Positions 4,848 through 14,158 are shown, counted from the stretch's first letter. The stretch: DNA of 64,000 nt from Chryseobacterium sp. 7 (GCF_003663845.1 NZ_RCCA01000001.1:3720001-3784000), one strand, 5' to 3'. Notes: generated by a model not told the origin, from the letters alone. Numbers and translations are program-made.

Positions 4848-7295
4848 ATGAAAGTTTTAAAATTCGGCGGAACATCAGTCGCCCATTCTCAGAATATCTT
4901 ACTGGTGAAAAACATCATAAAAAGTGAATCTTTAAAAAGCAAAGTTGTAGTTATAGTATCAGCTCTACATGGCGTTACTGATCAGTTGATTAAAGCAGCA
5001 GAATATGCTTCAGTAAAAGATGAAAGTTATATTCAGATTGTTCAGAATATTGAGGAAAAACATATCAGCCTGGTAAAAGAACTTTTTCCGATCGCAGAAC
5101 AAAGTTCATGGTTAAGCTTTGTAAAAAAGCATTTCAATGATATTGAGGATCTCTGCAACGGAATTGCTGTCCTTGGCGAATTAACAGACAGAATTAAAGA
5201 TAAAATTGCCTCTTACGGAGAATTTCTGTCTTCAAATATTATTGCAGCAAAACTAAAGCAGGAGAAACTAGACTGCATATGGATGAACTCTGCCGAGCTG
5301 ATAAGAACCGACAGCAATTTTACCAATGCAAAAGTAGATTTTGATACCACCGAAAAAAATATCATCCGTTTTCTGGACGAAAATCAGAACCGTATCATTA
5401 TAGGGCCGGGTTTTATTGCCCATGACGAAAAAAATAATGCAACGACCTTAGGGAGAGGCGGATCAGATTATACGGCTTCGATTATTGCAGGGGCTATTCA
5501 TGCAGAAGAGCTTCAGATCTGGACAGATGTAAGCGGAATGATGACTGCTGATCCTCGACTGGCTTCCAATGCTAAACCTATTTCGGAAATATCTTATCAT
5601 GAAGCAATGGAACTGTCTCATTTCGGGGCAAAAGTGCTTTATCCTCCTTCCATTCAGCCCGTGATGGTAAAAAATATAAACCTGATCATCAAAAATACTT
5701 TCGATCCGGAAGCACAGGGAACTTTAATTTCCCATCAACTGAAATCCTCTGAAGATGAAAAGCAAATTGCCGTGGGAATTTCAAACATGAACAATATTGC
5801 TCTGCTTACCTTAGAAGGAAGCGGCATGGTAGGAATTCCGGGTATTTCAGCAAAATTATTCCAGTGTTTAAGCCAGGAAAAAATAAATATAATCCTTATT
5901 ACACAGGGATCTTCAGAACATTCCATCACAATTGCTATTGAAGAAAAAGAAGCTTTGAGGGCAGAAAATGCAATCAATTCTACCTTTGCTGATGATATCA
6001 ACCTGGAAAGAGTGTATGCTGTAAAAATAGAAACAGGCCTTTCTATTGTTGCGATTGTTGGAGAAAATATGAAAAGCAGAAGCGGGGTGAGTGCAAAAAT
6101 GTTTGGGTGCCTTGGAAATAACGGAATCAATATAAGAGCGATTGCGCAGGGGTCTTCAGAAAGAAATATCAGTATTGTTATTTCAGCAAAGGACAGTAAA
6201 AAAGCAGTGAACGTCCTTCACGAAGAATTTTTTGAATCCGAAATTAAACAAATCCACCTCTATATCAGTGGAACAGGAAATGTAGGTTCAAAACTGATCC
6301 AGCAGATTTATGATCAAAATGAATATTTAAAGGAAAACTTTTTGATCAATCTGAGAATTGCAGGAATTTCAAACAGCCGTCATATGCTGTTTTCAGATCA
6401 GGGAATATCAAAGGAAAACTATCTTAACTGGAACCAGCAGGGTGAAAAAGCCTCTGCCAGAGAATTTGCTGATGAAATTATCCGCAGAAACCTTAGGAAT
6501 TCTGTTTTCGTTGATGTAACTGCAAGTCCTGACATTCCTGAAGTGTATGAAAGCTTATTAAAAAGAAGTGTGAACATTGTGGCCTGTAATAAAATTGCAG
6601 CTTCTTCAGATTTTAAAAAATATAAAACCTTAAAAAATACAGCAAGAAACCACAGCTGCAAATTTTATTTTGAAACCAATGTGGGCGCAGGGCTTCCTGT
6701 CATAGGAACCATCAACGACCTCATCAAAAGCGGAGATCAAATACAATCTATCAAGGCTGTATTAAGTGGAACACTGAATTTTGTTTTTAATAATTATGAG
6801 GGCAGCAGAATATTCTCTGAAGTAGTGGCACAGGCTCAGAAAGAGGGGTATACAGAACCGGATCCGAGACTTGACCTGTCCGGAACAGATGTGGCAAGAA
6901 AAATTTTAATTCTGGCAAGAGAAGCCGGATATCCACTTCAATTTGAGGAAATTGAAAACATCGGTTTTCTTCCGGAAGAATGTATGCAAGGAAGTGTTGA
7001 TAACTTTTATGAGAAACTTACAGTGTATGAAGAGCATTTTAAAAACTTATTGAATAAGGCAAAAGCCGAAGGAAAAATTTTAAAATATGTGGCAGAATTT
7101 GAAGATGGAAAAGCCAAAGTAGGTCTGCAGCATATTGCTCCGGAAAGTGACCTGTTTCACCTTTACGGTAAAGACAATATTGTCATTTTTAAAACCCTGA
7201 GATATTCTGAACAGCCATTAGTCGTAAAAGGAGCAGGTGCCGGGGCTGATGTAACAGCAAGTGGAGTTTTTGCAGATATTATCCGTTCCATCTAA
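4848..7295 (+). CDS. thrA: Bifunctional aspartokinase / homoserine dehydrogenase I
   Basis: Catalyses the first and third steps of threonine synthesis: phosphorylation of aspartate and NAD(P)H-dependent reduction of aspartate semialdehyde. The aspartokinase domain starts with KFGGTS (residues 5-10). Two ACT-type regulatory segments follow, each with a G-SAK-F-CL....INI..I.QGSSE pattern (about 5840-5930 and 6085-6165). The homoserine dehydrogenase domain begins near residue 473 with the nucleotide-binding GTGNVG and continues with the family's GAGLPVIGTINDL segment. 815 residues is the usual ThrA length. The ATG at 4848 is chosen over a TTG three bases upstream. thrB begins 10 bp downstream. 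Feedback inhibition by Thr is expected from the ACT domains. Confidence 0.95.
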   Translation: MKVLKFGGTSVAHSQNILLVKNIIKSESLKSKVVVIVSALHGVTDQLIKAAEYASVKDESYIQIVQNIEEKHISLVKELFPIAEQSSWLSFVKKHFNDIEDLCNGIAVLGELTDRIKDKIASYGEFLSSNIIAAKLKQEKLDCIWMNSAELIRTDSNFTNAKVDFDTTEKNIIRFLDENQNRIIIGPGFIAHDEKNNATTLGRGGSDYTASIIAGAIHAEELQIWTDVSGMMTADPRLASNAKPISEISYHEAMELSHFGAKVLYPPSIQPVMVKNINLIIKNTFDPEAQGTLISHQLKSSEDEKQIAVGISNMNNIALLTLEGSGMVGIPGISAKLFQCLSQEKINIILITQGSSEHSITIAIEEKEALRAENAINSTFADDINLERVYAVKIETGLSIVAIVGENMKSRSGVSAKMFGCLGNNGINIRAIAQGSSERNISIVISAKDSKKAVNVLHEEFFESEIKQIHLYISGTGNVGSKLIQQIYDQNEYLKENFLINLRIAGISNSRHMLFSDQGISKENYLNWNQQGEKASAREFADEIIRRNLRNSVFVDVTASPDIPEVYESLLKRSVNIVACNKIAASSDFKKYKTLKNTARNHSCKFYFETNVGAGLPVIGTINDLIKSGDQIQSIKAVLSGTLNFVFNNYEGSRIFSEVVAQAQKEGYTEPDPRLDLSGTDVARKILILAREAGYPLQFEEIENIGFLPEECMQGSVDNFYEKLTVYEEHFKNLLNKAKAEGKILKYVAEFEDGKAKVGLQHIAPESDLFHLYGKDNIVIFKTLRYSEQPLVVKGAGAGADVTASGVFADIIRSI

Positions 7296-7305
7296 AAATA
7301 TATTT

Positions 7306-8235
7306 ATGAAAAAAGTAAAATTAAAAGTACCCGCCACTGTTGCCAATTTGGTTTGTGGATTTGATATTCTGGGAATGGCAGTACATGATCCTTATGATGA
7401 AATGGAATTTCGGTTACTGGAAACCCCTGAAATCATTATAAAACATACTGACGCTTTCGGACTCCCAGAAGAACCTTCCAAAAATGTTGCGGGAGTTGTC
7501 TTGCTAAAAATTCAGGAATATTTTAACCTGAAAAAAGGCTTTGAAGTCATTATCCATAAACATATAAAACCAGGAAGCGGGCTCGGCTCCAGTGCAGCAA
7601 GTGCCGCCGGAGCCGCCTTGGGAGCCAATCTTTTATTAGGAAACAAACTTTCCAAAGAGGAAATGGTTCATTTTGCCATGTTTGGAGAAGAGCTGGCTTC
7701 AGGAGTGCGTCATGCAGACAATATCGCTCCCTGCATCTATGGTGGAATTACTTTGGTAAAATCTACCAATCCTATTGATATTATTCCTTTAAATAGTCCT
7801 GATCTATTTGTCGCAGCTGTACATCCGCAGGTGGAAGTCAAAACTTCAGATGCAAGGCAAATTTTAAAGAAAAATATATCTTTAAAAAATGCTGTTGAAC
7901 AATGGGGAAATATAGCAGGACTTGTGGCAGGAATTCAGAAAAATGATTTCTTATTAATTGGGAGAAGCCTTAACGATGTCATTATAGAACCTGTCCGAAG
8001 TATTCTGATTCCGAAATTTGACGAAATCAAAGCAAAAAGTCTTCAATTAGGTGCTTTGGGAGGAGGGATTTCCGGTTCAGGACCTTCAATTTTTATGCTT
8101 TCTGAGCAAAAAGAAACTGCAGAAAAAATTGCCCAGATGATGAAATCTATCTATGATGAAATTGACATAGAAAGTTTCGTCTACGTCTCAAAAATAAATC
8201 CGGGAGGAATTCAAATCGTTGAAGAAGAAATTTAA
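7306..8235 (+). CDS. thrB: Homoserine kinase
   Basis: Phosphorylates L-homoserine with ATP. The 309-residue GHMP-family kinase shows the ATP-binding glycine motif KPGSGLGSSAASAAG at 88-102 and the C-terminal motif GALGGGISGSGPSIF near 8050-8090. A GTG-started extension from 7261 would overlap thrA by 35 bp and has no family likeness, so the ATG at 7306 is used. It lies 10 bp after thrA and 15 bp before thrC, clearly in one operon. Confidence 0.95.
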   Translation: MKKVKLKVPATVANLVCGFDILGMAVHDPYDEMEFRLLETPEIIIKHTDAFGLPEEPSKNVAGVVLLKIQEYFNLKKGFEVIIHKHIKPGSGLGSSAASAAGAALGANLLLGNKLSKEEMVHFAMFGEELASGVRHADNIAPCIYGGITLVKSTNPIDIIPLNSPDLFVAAVHPQVEVKTSDARQILKKNISLKNAVEQWGNIAGLVAGIQKNDFLLIGRSLNDVIIEPVRSILIPKFDEIKAKSLQLGALGGGISGSGPSIFMLSEQKETAEKIAQMMKSIYDEIDIESFVYVSKINPGGIQIVEEEI

Positions 8236-8250
8236 CAATAAAAAACAGAA

Positions 8251-9555
8251 ATGAAATACTATAATCTAAAAGACCATTCGGAAAAAATTGAATTCAAAGA
8301 GGCCACTATAAAAGGTCAGGGAAAAGAAAAAGGATTGTTTTTCCCTGAAAACATTCCTCAGTTTGATAAAGAATTTATTCAAAATCTTCACCAGTATTCT
8401 AATGGAGAAATTGCGTACAGATGCATGAAAGATTTTGCAGGAGATGAAATTCCTCCAGAAATCTTAAAAGAAATTGTGGCAGAAACCGTCAGTTTTGAAA
8501 TTCCTTTGGTCAAAATCAATGAACAGATATCTATATTGGAATTATTTCATGGCCCTACCTTAGCTTTTAAAGATATTGGTGCAAGATTTATGAGCCGTTG
8601 CCTGTCTTATTTCATGAAAGATCAAAAGAAAAAAATCACTGTTCTTGTCGCCACTTCAGGAGATACAGGAGGAGCTGTTGCCCATGGATTTTATAAAATC
8701 CCGCAGATTAATGTAGTTATTTTATATCCAAAAAACAGGGTAAGCCCGGTTCAGGAAAAACAGCTGACTGCATTAGGAGAAAATATTTCAGCATTGGAAG
8801 TCAACGGGAGTTTTGATGACTGTCAGCGTCTTGTAAAGCAGGCTTTTTCGGATGAGGAAATCAACAGCCAGTTATTTTTGACTTCTGCTAATTCTATTAA
8901 TGTTGCGAGATGGCTTCCGCAACAGATTTATTATTTAATAGCCTTAAAACAATGGATTCAACAGTATAAAGAACAACCTGTAATCTGCGTACCAAGCGGA
9001 AATTTCGGAAATATCTGTGCCGGGCTGCTGGCTCATTTCAGAGGATTGCCTGCCAGTCATTTTATTGCTGCATGTAATGCCAATCATGTCATTCCGGATT
9101 ATTTTACAACTCAAAACTACCAGCCGCAAAAAGCTGTTGCTACTCTATCCAATGCCATGGATGTAGGAGATCCCAGTAATTTTGTAAGAATATTGGAACT
9201 TTTCGGGCATCAGTTTGAAACATTAAAAAATAAAATTTCAGCTTATTCTATTGATGATGACCAAACGATGAGCACCATCACGGAAGTTTATGAGAAATAC
9301 GGATATATTCTGGAACCTCACAGCGCTGTAGCATTTGCTGCCATAGAGAAATATCTGAAAGAAAATCCTGAACAAAAAGGATTTATTCTGGGTACCGCAC
9401 ATCCGGTAAAATTCCCTGATGCGGTGGAAAAAACGATTCATACCCAGATTGAAATTCCGGAATCATTGAATGAACTTATGAAGAAGGAGAAAAAAACTGT
9501 AGAAATAAATTCAGATTTTGAAGAATTAAAACGATTTTTGCTTCATAAAATCTGA
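8251..9555 (+). CDS. thrC: Threonine synthase
   Basis: PLP-dependent conversion of O-phosphohomoserine to threonine, the last step of the pathway. The 434-residue protein shows the lysine that binds PLP in HGPTLAFKDIGARF (K107), the phosphate-binding ATSGDTGGAV segment and CVPSGNFGNICAG. The length and N-terminal YYNLKDHSE type fit the class I-like (fungal/bacterial) threonine synthases. It is the third gene of the thr operon; folB starts 4 bp after its stop. Confidence 0.95.
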   Translation: MKYYNLKDHSEKIEFKEATIKGQGKEKGLFFPENIPQFDKEFIQNLHQYSNGEIAYRCMKDFAGDEIPPEILKEIVAETVSFEIPLVKINEQISILELFHGPTLAFKDIGARFMSRCLSYFMKDQKKKITVLVATSGDTGGAVAHGFYKIPQINVVILYPKNRVSPVQEKQLTALGENISALEVNGSFDDCQRLVKQAFSDEEINSQLFLTSANSINVARWLPQQIYYLIALKQWIQQYKEQPVICVPSGNFGNICAGLLAHFRGLPASHFIAACNANHVIPDYFTTQNYQPQKAVATLSNAMDVGDPSNFVRILELFGHQFETLKNKISAYSIDDDQTMSTITEVYEKYGYILEPHSAVAFAAIEKYLKENPEQKGFILGTAHPVKFPDAVEKTIHTQIEIPESLNELMKKEKKTVEINSDFEELKRFLLHKI

Positions 9556-9559
9556 AGCA

Positions 9560-9928
9560 ATGAGCAAAATATATCTTGAAGATGTAAGAATATATGCATA
9601 CCATGGTGTACTTCCCGAAGAAAACATCATCGGAACCTATTATATTCTGAATGCAGAACTTCATACCGATCTGTGGAAAGCTGCCCTATCAGACGATTTG
9701 CATGACACTATAAGCTATGCAGACATCAATGATATTCTCCACAAGGAAATGAAAATAAAGTCCAAATTACTGGAACATGTGGCTGGAAGAATCATCACCA
9801 AAATTCACGACAGCTTTCCACAGGTCGATTATATTAAATTAAAAATAACGAAAACAGCTCCACCCATGCAGGGAGAAATGAGAGGTGCCAGCATTGAGCT
9901 TGAAAAGAGCTTTAAACCGGAAAATTAA
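9560..9928 (+). CDS. folB: Dihydroneopterin aldolase
   Basis: Cleaves 7,8-dihydroneopterin to 6-hydroxymethyl-dihydropterin in folate synthesis. The 122-residue protein has the family opening IYLEDVRIYAYHGVLPEEN, the pterin-binding SYADI segment and the C-terminal LKITKTAPPMQGEMRGASIEL. With only 4 bp between thrC and folB it is probably translated from the thr transcript, although no metabolic link between the two pathways is obvious. Confidence 0.92.
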   Translation: MSKIYLEDVRIYAYHGVLPEENIIGTYYILNAELHTDLWKAALSDDLHDTISYADINDILHKEMKIKSKLLEHVAGRIITKIHDSFPQVDYIKLKITKTAPPMQGEMRGASIELEKSFKPEN

Positions 9929-9963
9929 AATGCTTATTTTCGTTTCATTAAAAAACATACAAA

Positions 9964-11328
9964 TTGAAATTCGTTAAAATATTATTTTTAGCAATAGGGA
10001 TCAGTACTTTTGGCCAGACCGGTGTTGATAATCAGCTGGCAGCTTATAACTTCCCTAAGATCAAATCCAGCATTACGATGCCAGTGACGATTCCTCTTTC
10101 CGAACTAAGTAATATGATCAATGCTTCTGTGAAAGATCTGGTTTATCAGGATGATTCTTATACGGATAACAACAATGATCAGTTCAAAGTAAAAGTTTGG
10201 AAGACAAGACCCATCCGACTTGTAGGAGGAACCAGCCAGAATTTACTGATTGAAGTTCCCTTAAAAATATGGGCAGAAAAAGGAATCGGTACTTTGGGGG
10301 TTTACACGTATCAGAATACCACTTTTGAAACAGTAATGTCTTTCAATACCACCGTTACTTTTAAAAATAACTGGACCATTACTACCAATACCCAGCCCAA
10401 CGGTTTCAGATGGGTAACCAAACCGGTGCTTGATTATGGAAGGATACAGGTTCCTATCACTTCCATTGTTGAAAAAAGTTTAAAAGAGCAACAGGAAAAA
10501 TTCTGTAAAACAATTGACCAGCAAATGGCTACGCAACTGAACTTCCAGCAATATGCCTTAATGGCGTGGAATACTTTTTTGCAGCCATTTAATATTTCGG
10601 AAGAATATAATACTTGGCTGAAAGTAAGCCCTGTGGCAGTTAATATCACTCCTTTGAAATTTTATGGAAACCAGATCAGTGCTACGCTTGGTGTGGATAT
10701 TTACTCTGAAACTTTTACTGGAAATAAACCCGCAGCTTCTTCACCCGTCACCAGTGTTGCTAATTTTAACTCCACTCCTGCTGTTGCAGACAAATTTATT
10801 TTACAGACAACAGCCAATATTCCCTTTACAGAAGCGAGTAATATGGCAAGAAAAACTTTCCTGAACAAGGAGTTTGATGTTCGTGATTCTAAGGTAAAAG
10901 TAACAGACATCCGAGTATACGGGTTGGATAACAGAGTAGTTATTGAAGCTCAAACCGATGGCTATATAAAAGGAACTTCCATTATTTCAGGAATTCCGGT
11001 ATATGATGAAACAAAAAGGAAAATTGTTCTATCTGAAACGAAATTTAAACTGAAAACTACCAATATTCTTCAAAAAACAGCTTCACTCCTGTTCCAGGGA
11101 AAAATTGTAAAAATGATTGAAGAGGAATATGGCATTCCGACTCAGGAACTGGAAGAAGCCTCAAGAAAAAGTATTGAAGAGGCCTTTAACAAAGAATATT
11201 ATAAAGGATTAAAGATGAACGGAAAAGTTTTTAATCTTAAACCAAGTAAAATTCTGCTCAGCAATACAGGAATCACAGCCGTTATTGACACCAATGCTTC
11301 ATTAAAATTATTGGTCAACGGATTTTAA
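9964..11328 (+). CDS. DUF4403 family exported protein
   Basis: A 454-residue protein with an N-terminal signal peptide (KFVKILFLAIGISTFGQ) and no later membrane segment, so it should be periplasmic or outer-membrane associated. The body fits DUF4403, an uncharacterised Bacteroidota/Proteobacteria family with an elongated, lipid-binding-like (TULIP/SMP-type) duplicated fold. The only start that keeps the signal peptide is TTG at 9964; the first in-frame ATG lies about 39 residues in and would remove it. The family call is from sequence memory and moderately sure; function is unknown. Confidence 0.7.
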   Translation: MKFVKILFLAIGISTFGQTGVDNQLAAYNFPKIKSSITMPVTIPLSELSNMINASVKDLVYQDDSYTDNNNDQFKVKVWKTRPIRLVGGTSQNLLIEVPLKIWAEKGIGTLGVYTYQNTTFETVMSFNTTVTFKNNWTITTNTQPNGFRWVTKPVLDYGRIQVPITSIVEKSLKEQQEKFCKTIDQQMATQLNFQQYALMAWNTFLQPFNISEEYNTWLKVSPVAVNITPLKFYGNQISATLGVDIYSETFTGNKPAASSPVTSVANFNSTPAVADKFILQTTANIPFTEASNMARKTFLNKEFDVRDSKVKVTDIRVYGLDNRVVIEAQTDGYIKGTSIISGIPVYDETKRKIVLSETKFKLKTTNILQKTASLLFQGKIVKMIEEEYGIPTQELEEASRKSIEEAFNKEYYKGLKMNGKVFNLKPSKILLSNTGITAVIDTNASLKLLVNGF

Positions 11329-11368
11329 AACTTCAAATAAAAACTAAACTAAAAACTAATAACCAATT

Positions 11369-11866
11369 ATGAAAAGAATTCTAAATGTTGTTGAATATAA
11401 CAAAGCCTCATCAGGGATCAGACTTGCTAATAATTTTCTGGATCTTATAGTTCTATATATTGTTAATTATATCCTCTCTTCTGTTTCTAATCTTCTTTAT
11501 GAGGCCACTTCAATTGAGTTTTTCTACTTCTATAGTAATGGAAATTTATTATGGCAAATCCTGATTGGAAATTTCAATTATTGCCTTTATTATTTTTTGA
11601 TGGAAAACTATTTAGATGGAAGAACCGTTGCAAAGTATATTACAGGAACCAAAGTAATCAGTACAGACGGTACGAAACCAACTACTCAACAAATTGTTTA
11701 CAGAACTCTATCCAGAATTGTTCCTTTTGACGGCCTATCATTTCTTGGGGTAAACGGATGGCATGACACATGGAGTGATACAAGAGTAATTAACATCAAA
11801 AATTATCAGGCTGAAATTCAAGCAAAAAGCGAAATAGAGGATCTTGGGAAGAAAGAAATTGCTTAA
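11369..11866 (+). CDS. RDD family membrane protein
   Basis: A 165-residue integral membrane protein with two or three hydrophobic segments (about residues 22-45 and 55-80). The N-terminal ASSGIRLANNFLDLIVLYIV contains the Arg and Asp typical of RDD, and the loop DGRTVAKYITGTKVISTDG is the family's conserved cytoplasmic segment. RDD proteins are thought to have transport or membrane-stress roles; none can be assigned here. It precedes tRNA-Cys by 58 bp and stands alone. Confidence 0.8.
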   Translation: MKRILNVVEYNKASSGIRLANNFLDLIVLYIVNYILSSVSNLLYEATSIEFFYFYSNGNLLWQILIGNFNYCLYYFLMENYLDGRTVAKYITGTKVISTDGTKPTTQQIVYRTLSRIVPFDGLSFLGVNGWHDTWSDTRVINIKNYQAEIQAKSEIEDLGKKEIA

Positions 11867-11872
11867 AAACTT

Positions 11873-11901
11873 TTGTTCATAAAGAAATTTTACTATATTT
11901 G
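11873..11901 (+). promoter_or_regulatory. tRNA-Cys promoter
   Basis: TTG (11873-11875), 18 bp, TATATTTG (11894-11901), a good flavobacterial promoter. The tRNA 5' end is 24 bp downstream. Confidence 0.7.
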
Positions 11902-11924
11902 CACACCTCAAAAATGGTAAAAAT

Positions 11925-11995
11925 GGTACTTTGGCCGAGCGGCTAGGCAGTGGTCTGCAACACCATCTACAGCGGTTCGAATCCGCTAGGTACCT
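11925..11995 (+). tRNA. tRNA-Cys (GCA)
   Basis: The cloverleaf folds: acceptor GGTACTT/AGGTACC (one G-U pair), anticodon arm TGGTC-TGCAACA-CCA type with GCA anticodon, T arm AGCGG-TTCGAAT-CCGCT. The discriminator base is U, as expected for cysteine. CCA is not encoded. Confidence 0.95.
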
Positions 11996-11999
11996 CAGA

Positions 12000-12030
12000 A
12001 AAAACCTCTAAGTTATTTAGAGGTTTTTTT
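12000..12030 (+). terminator. Terminator after tRNA-Cys
   Basis: AAAACCTCTAA pairs with TTTAGAGG around GTTA, followed by T7. Confidence 0.85.
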
Positions 12031-12105
12031 GTGCTTATTTTTATAAGATTATCATCCATATATTTTTATATTTATCAAAAAACAATAATATTAAAACCAA
12101 TACCG

Positions 12106-12375
12106 ATGATACAGTTTACCCTGGAAGAAAAAAGCATGATACTGGCAGCCATAAAGCATGAGAAAGAATTACAAGACAGAATGGATGAGGAAGAAATAGA
12201 TTATGTGGAGGAAATAGAAGAAGAAATGCAAAGAGAAAATATTTTTATTTCAAGAAGGAATATAGACTCTCTTATCATTTATCTGGGGCACCTGCTTGAC
12301 AAAACAGACCAGTACAACACCGCTGAAGTTCTGACTTTAGAAAGCAAATTAGACGATTTATCAAATTTACCTTAA
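12106..12375 (+). CDS. Small acidic protein of unknown function
   Basis: An 89-residue, soluble, strongly acidic protein (MIQFTLEEKSMILAAIKHEK...) with two predicted helices rich in Glu and Asp and no cysteine or signal peptide. The open frame extends back into the tRNA, but the ATG at 12106, preceded by an A-rich stretch (AAAACCAATACCG), is the natural start. I do not recognise a family. A good terminator follows directly, so it is monocistronic. Confidence 0.65.
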   Translation: MIQFTLEEKSMILAAIKHEKELQDRMDEEEIDYVEEIEEEMQRENIFISRRNIDSLIIYLGHLLDKTDQYNTAEVLTLESKLDDLSNLP

Positions 12376-12380
12376 TACCT

Positions 12381-12407
12381 ATCTCTGCCATTCGGTGGGG
12401 ATTTTTT
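12381..12407 (+). terminator. Terminator after the small acidic protein gene
   Basis: ATCTCTGCC (12381-12389) pairs, with several G-U pairs, with GGTGGGGAT (12394-12402), followed by a T-run. Confidence 0.6.
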
Positions 12408-12417
12408 ATGATAAGCC

Positions 12418-12519
12418 AAAAAAAATCCTCGGAAATTCCGAGGATAAAAACTAATAACCATGAAAACTCAAATTAAACATGAGTTATATTTCTATATTGA
12501 AAAATCGTGCCAAGAATAA
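12418..12519. repeat. Hairpin plus micro-ORF cassette 1
   Basis: A perfect hairpin with arms ATCCTCGGAA and TTCCGAGGAT (12425-12445) is flanked by A-runs and followed by CTAATAACC and an ATG at 12460 that opens a 19-codon ORF (MKTQIKHELYF...). Read on the minus strand the hairpin has a T8 tail and looks like a terminator. The arrangement recurs at 12883 and 14261. Confidence 0.45.
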
Positions 12520-12882
12520 CAAATTTGATAAAAAAACTAATTTATTCCTGCAAAATCACATTTGTCATTTTAGCATTTTAAACCTATTTTATTGATGTTT
12601 TAAAAATAGCCTCATAATTATTTATAATTAATTCAGACAAATACAACATCACCATCAAAGTATTGGAAAAAAAATAATTTACATTTTAATACAATAAAAT
12701 TAATATTCATGAAATAAATCTTTTCCCAATGTCTATTTGAAACATCAAAAAAAATAAATCCGTACTCAACTGACACTTTATCCTCTATTCAAATCAATCA
12801 GATTAATTCAAACAATATCATATTCCTATTTTTTAATATTGAAAATTTTATAAAGTATATCATCTGCCACAGAAAGACCAAT
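12520..12882. other. AT-rich intergenic region without a recognisable gene
   Basis: Between cassettes 1 and 2 the sequence is very AT-rich, with stops in all frames and no hairpin with a T-run or promoter that I could support. Confidence 0.5.
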
Positions 12883-13014
12883 AAAAAAAGCCCCCTGGAA
12901 CGGAGGCCTCAAAAAACACAAATGATGAAAAAAAATTTTATTTCAGAGATAAAAATTACTTTATCTATTAATTCTATCACCAAAGATATACCAGTCTTAC
13001 TTTTTATTTTATGA
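12883..13014. repeat. Hairpin plus micro-ORF cassette 2
   Basis: GCCCCC (12890-12895) faces GGAGGC (12902-12907) with one C-A mismatch that becomes a G-U pair on the minus strand, where the hairpin is followed by T7. On the plus strand it is followed by AAAAAACACAA and ATGATG (12922), opening a 30-codon ORF that starts MMKKNFISE. The 24 bases from 12911 are identical to those at 14284 in cassette 3. Confidence 0.5.
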
Positions 13015-13290
13015 GTATAATCATAAAATTATTATTTCTTTTACATTGAGCATTTCCCTAGTGACAGACTATATTTCTCAAAAAAGGACAATAAAGAATA
13101 CTTAACGACTCATCAACCGCTGGGTCAATTTCAAACATTTCACAATTTTCACACTCATAAATGGTATTTTAAGAAAAATACACACTCATAACATTTAAAA
13201 TATATTAAAAAAATATTAAATACGCCATGATTCATGTTAAGTTTTTAATCTGCATTATTTTATAATTTTACATTATTAATTCAAAAGAAC
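13015..13290. other. AT-rich intergenic region upstream of the glycosyltransferase gene
   Basis: 276 bp of AT-rich sequence without an ORF. No TAnnTTTG element is obvious before the GTG start of the next gene. Confidence 0.45.
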
Positions 13291-14124
13291 GTGATAAAAT
13301 TTTCTATACTTATAGCCCACTATAATAATGGAAAGTATTTTAAAGAATGCTATCATTCATTAATTAACCAAACCTATAAAAACTGGGAGGTAATTATTAT
13401 TGATGATGCTTCTACAGATAATTCAGTAGAGATGATACAGTCTCTGATTACCAACGACTCCCGTTTCAAACTTTATCAAAACAACATTAATCAGAGTTGT
13501 GGGTTTACAAAAGCAGCCTGCATACAATATGCCCAAGGAGATTTGTGTGCTTATCTGGATCCGGATGACGCTATTTATCCTCAAGCTCTTGAAAAAATCG
13601 TTCATGAATTTATACACAAAAATGATCTGGTAGCTGTTTATTCCCAAATGAGACTTTGTGATGAAAACCTTACTCCCGAAAGCACATATGCCGGTACCAA
13701 ACAGATTTACAACGACCGTTATTTTTTCAATTGTCCTATTCAGGTTGCTCATTTCTTTACATTCAAAAGGGAAACATATTTAAGGACCAAAGGAATCAAT
13801 CCTAACCTGAAAAATGCAGTGGATCAGGATCTTTACTTAAAAATATTAGAACAGGGAGAAGTGAAATACCTCAAAGAACCTTTATATTTATACAGAATTC
13901 ACCCCCATGGAATTTCCCAGGATACATCAAAACAAAGTGCAAAAGAATCGTTTGCCAGGGTAATTCATGAGACTATGAAGAGACGGGGGCTTAAAGTAAT
14001 TAACAATAAAACTGTTCCTGAAATTTTCACCAATTCACAGGAAATCTTTGAACTTCTTAATTATCAGAACAATCGAATAGAACGCTTAATCAGCAAAATA
14101 AAAGTCACTTTAGACAATATATAA
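13291..14124 (+). CDS. Family 2 glycosyltransferase
   Basis: A 277-residue cytoplasmic GT-A-fold glycosyltransferase that transfers a sugar from a nucleotide donor. It opens with MIKFSILIAHYNNGKYFKEC, shows VIIIDDASTDNS (nucleotide-binding Asp pair, about residues 35-46) and the metal-binding LDPDDAIYP motif near residue 90. The start is GTG at 13291; no in-frame ATG keeps the N-terminal strand. It is a lone gene with AT-rich flanks and no polysaccharide cluster around it, so acceptor and product cannot be guessed. The isolation and flanking repeats suggest an accessory gene. Confidence 0.85.
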   Translation: MIKFSILIAHYNNGKYFKECYHSLINQTYKNWEVIIIDDASTDNSVEMIQSLITNDSRFKLYQNNINQSCGFTKAACIQYAQGDLCAYLDPDDAIYPQALEKIVHEFIHKNDLVAVYSQMRLCDENLTPESTYAGTKQIYNDRYFFNCPIQVAHFFTFKRETYLRTKGINPNLKNAVDQDLYLKILEQGEVKYLKEPLYLYRIHPHGISQDTSKQSAKESFARVIHETMKRRGLKVINNKTVPEIFTNSQEIFELLNYQNNRIERLISKIKVTLDNI

Positions 14125-14131
14125 GAACAAA

Positions 14132-14158
14132 AGACTTCTCGAAATGAGGAGCCTTTTT
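14132..14158 (+). terminator. Terminator after the glycosyltransferase
   Basis: CTTCTC (14135-14140) pairs with GAGGAG (14146-14151) around GAAAT, followed by CC and T5. Confidence 0.6.

Noticed and set aside
4718..4927. 69-codon plus-strand ORF
   Set aside because: It overlaps the leader peptide, the attenuator and the thrA start in another frame.
11950..12105. Upstream extension of the small acidic protein into tRNA-Cys
   Set aside because: The frame starts inside the tRNA and crosses its terminator; ATG 12106 is the sensible start.
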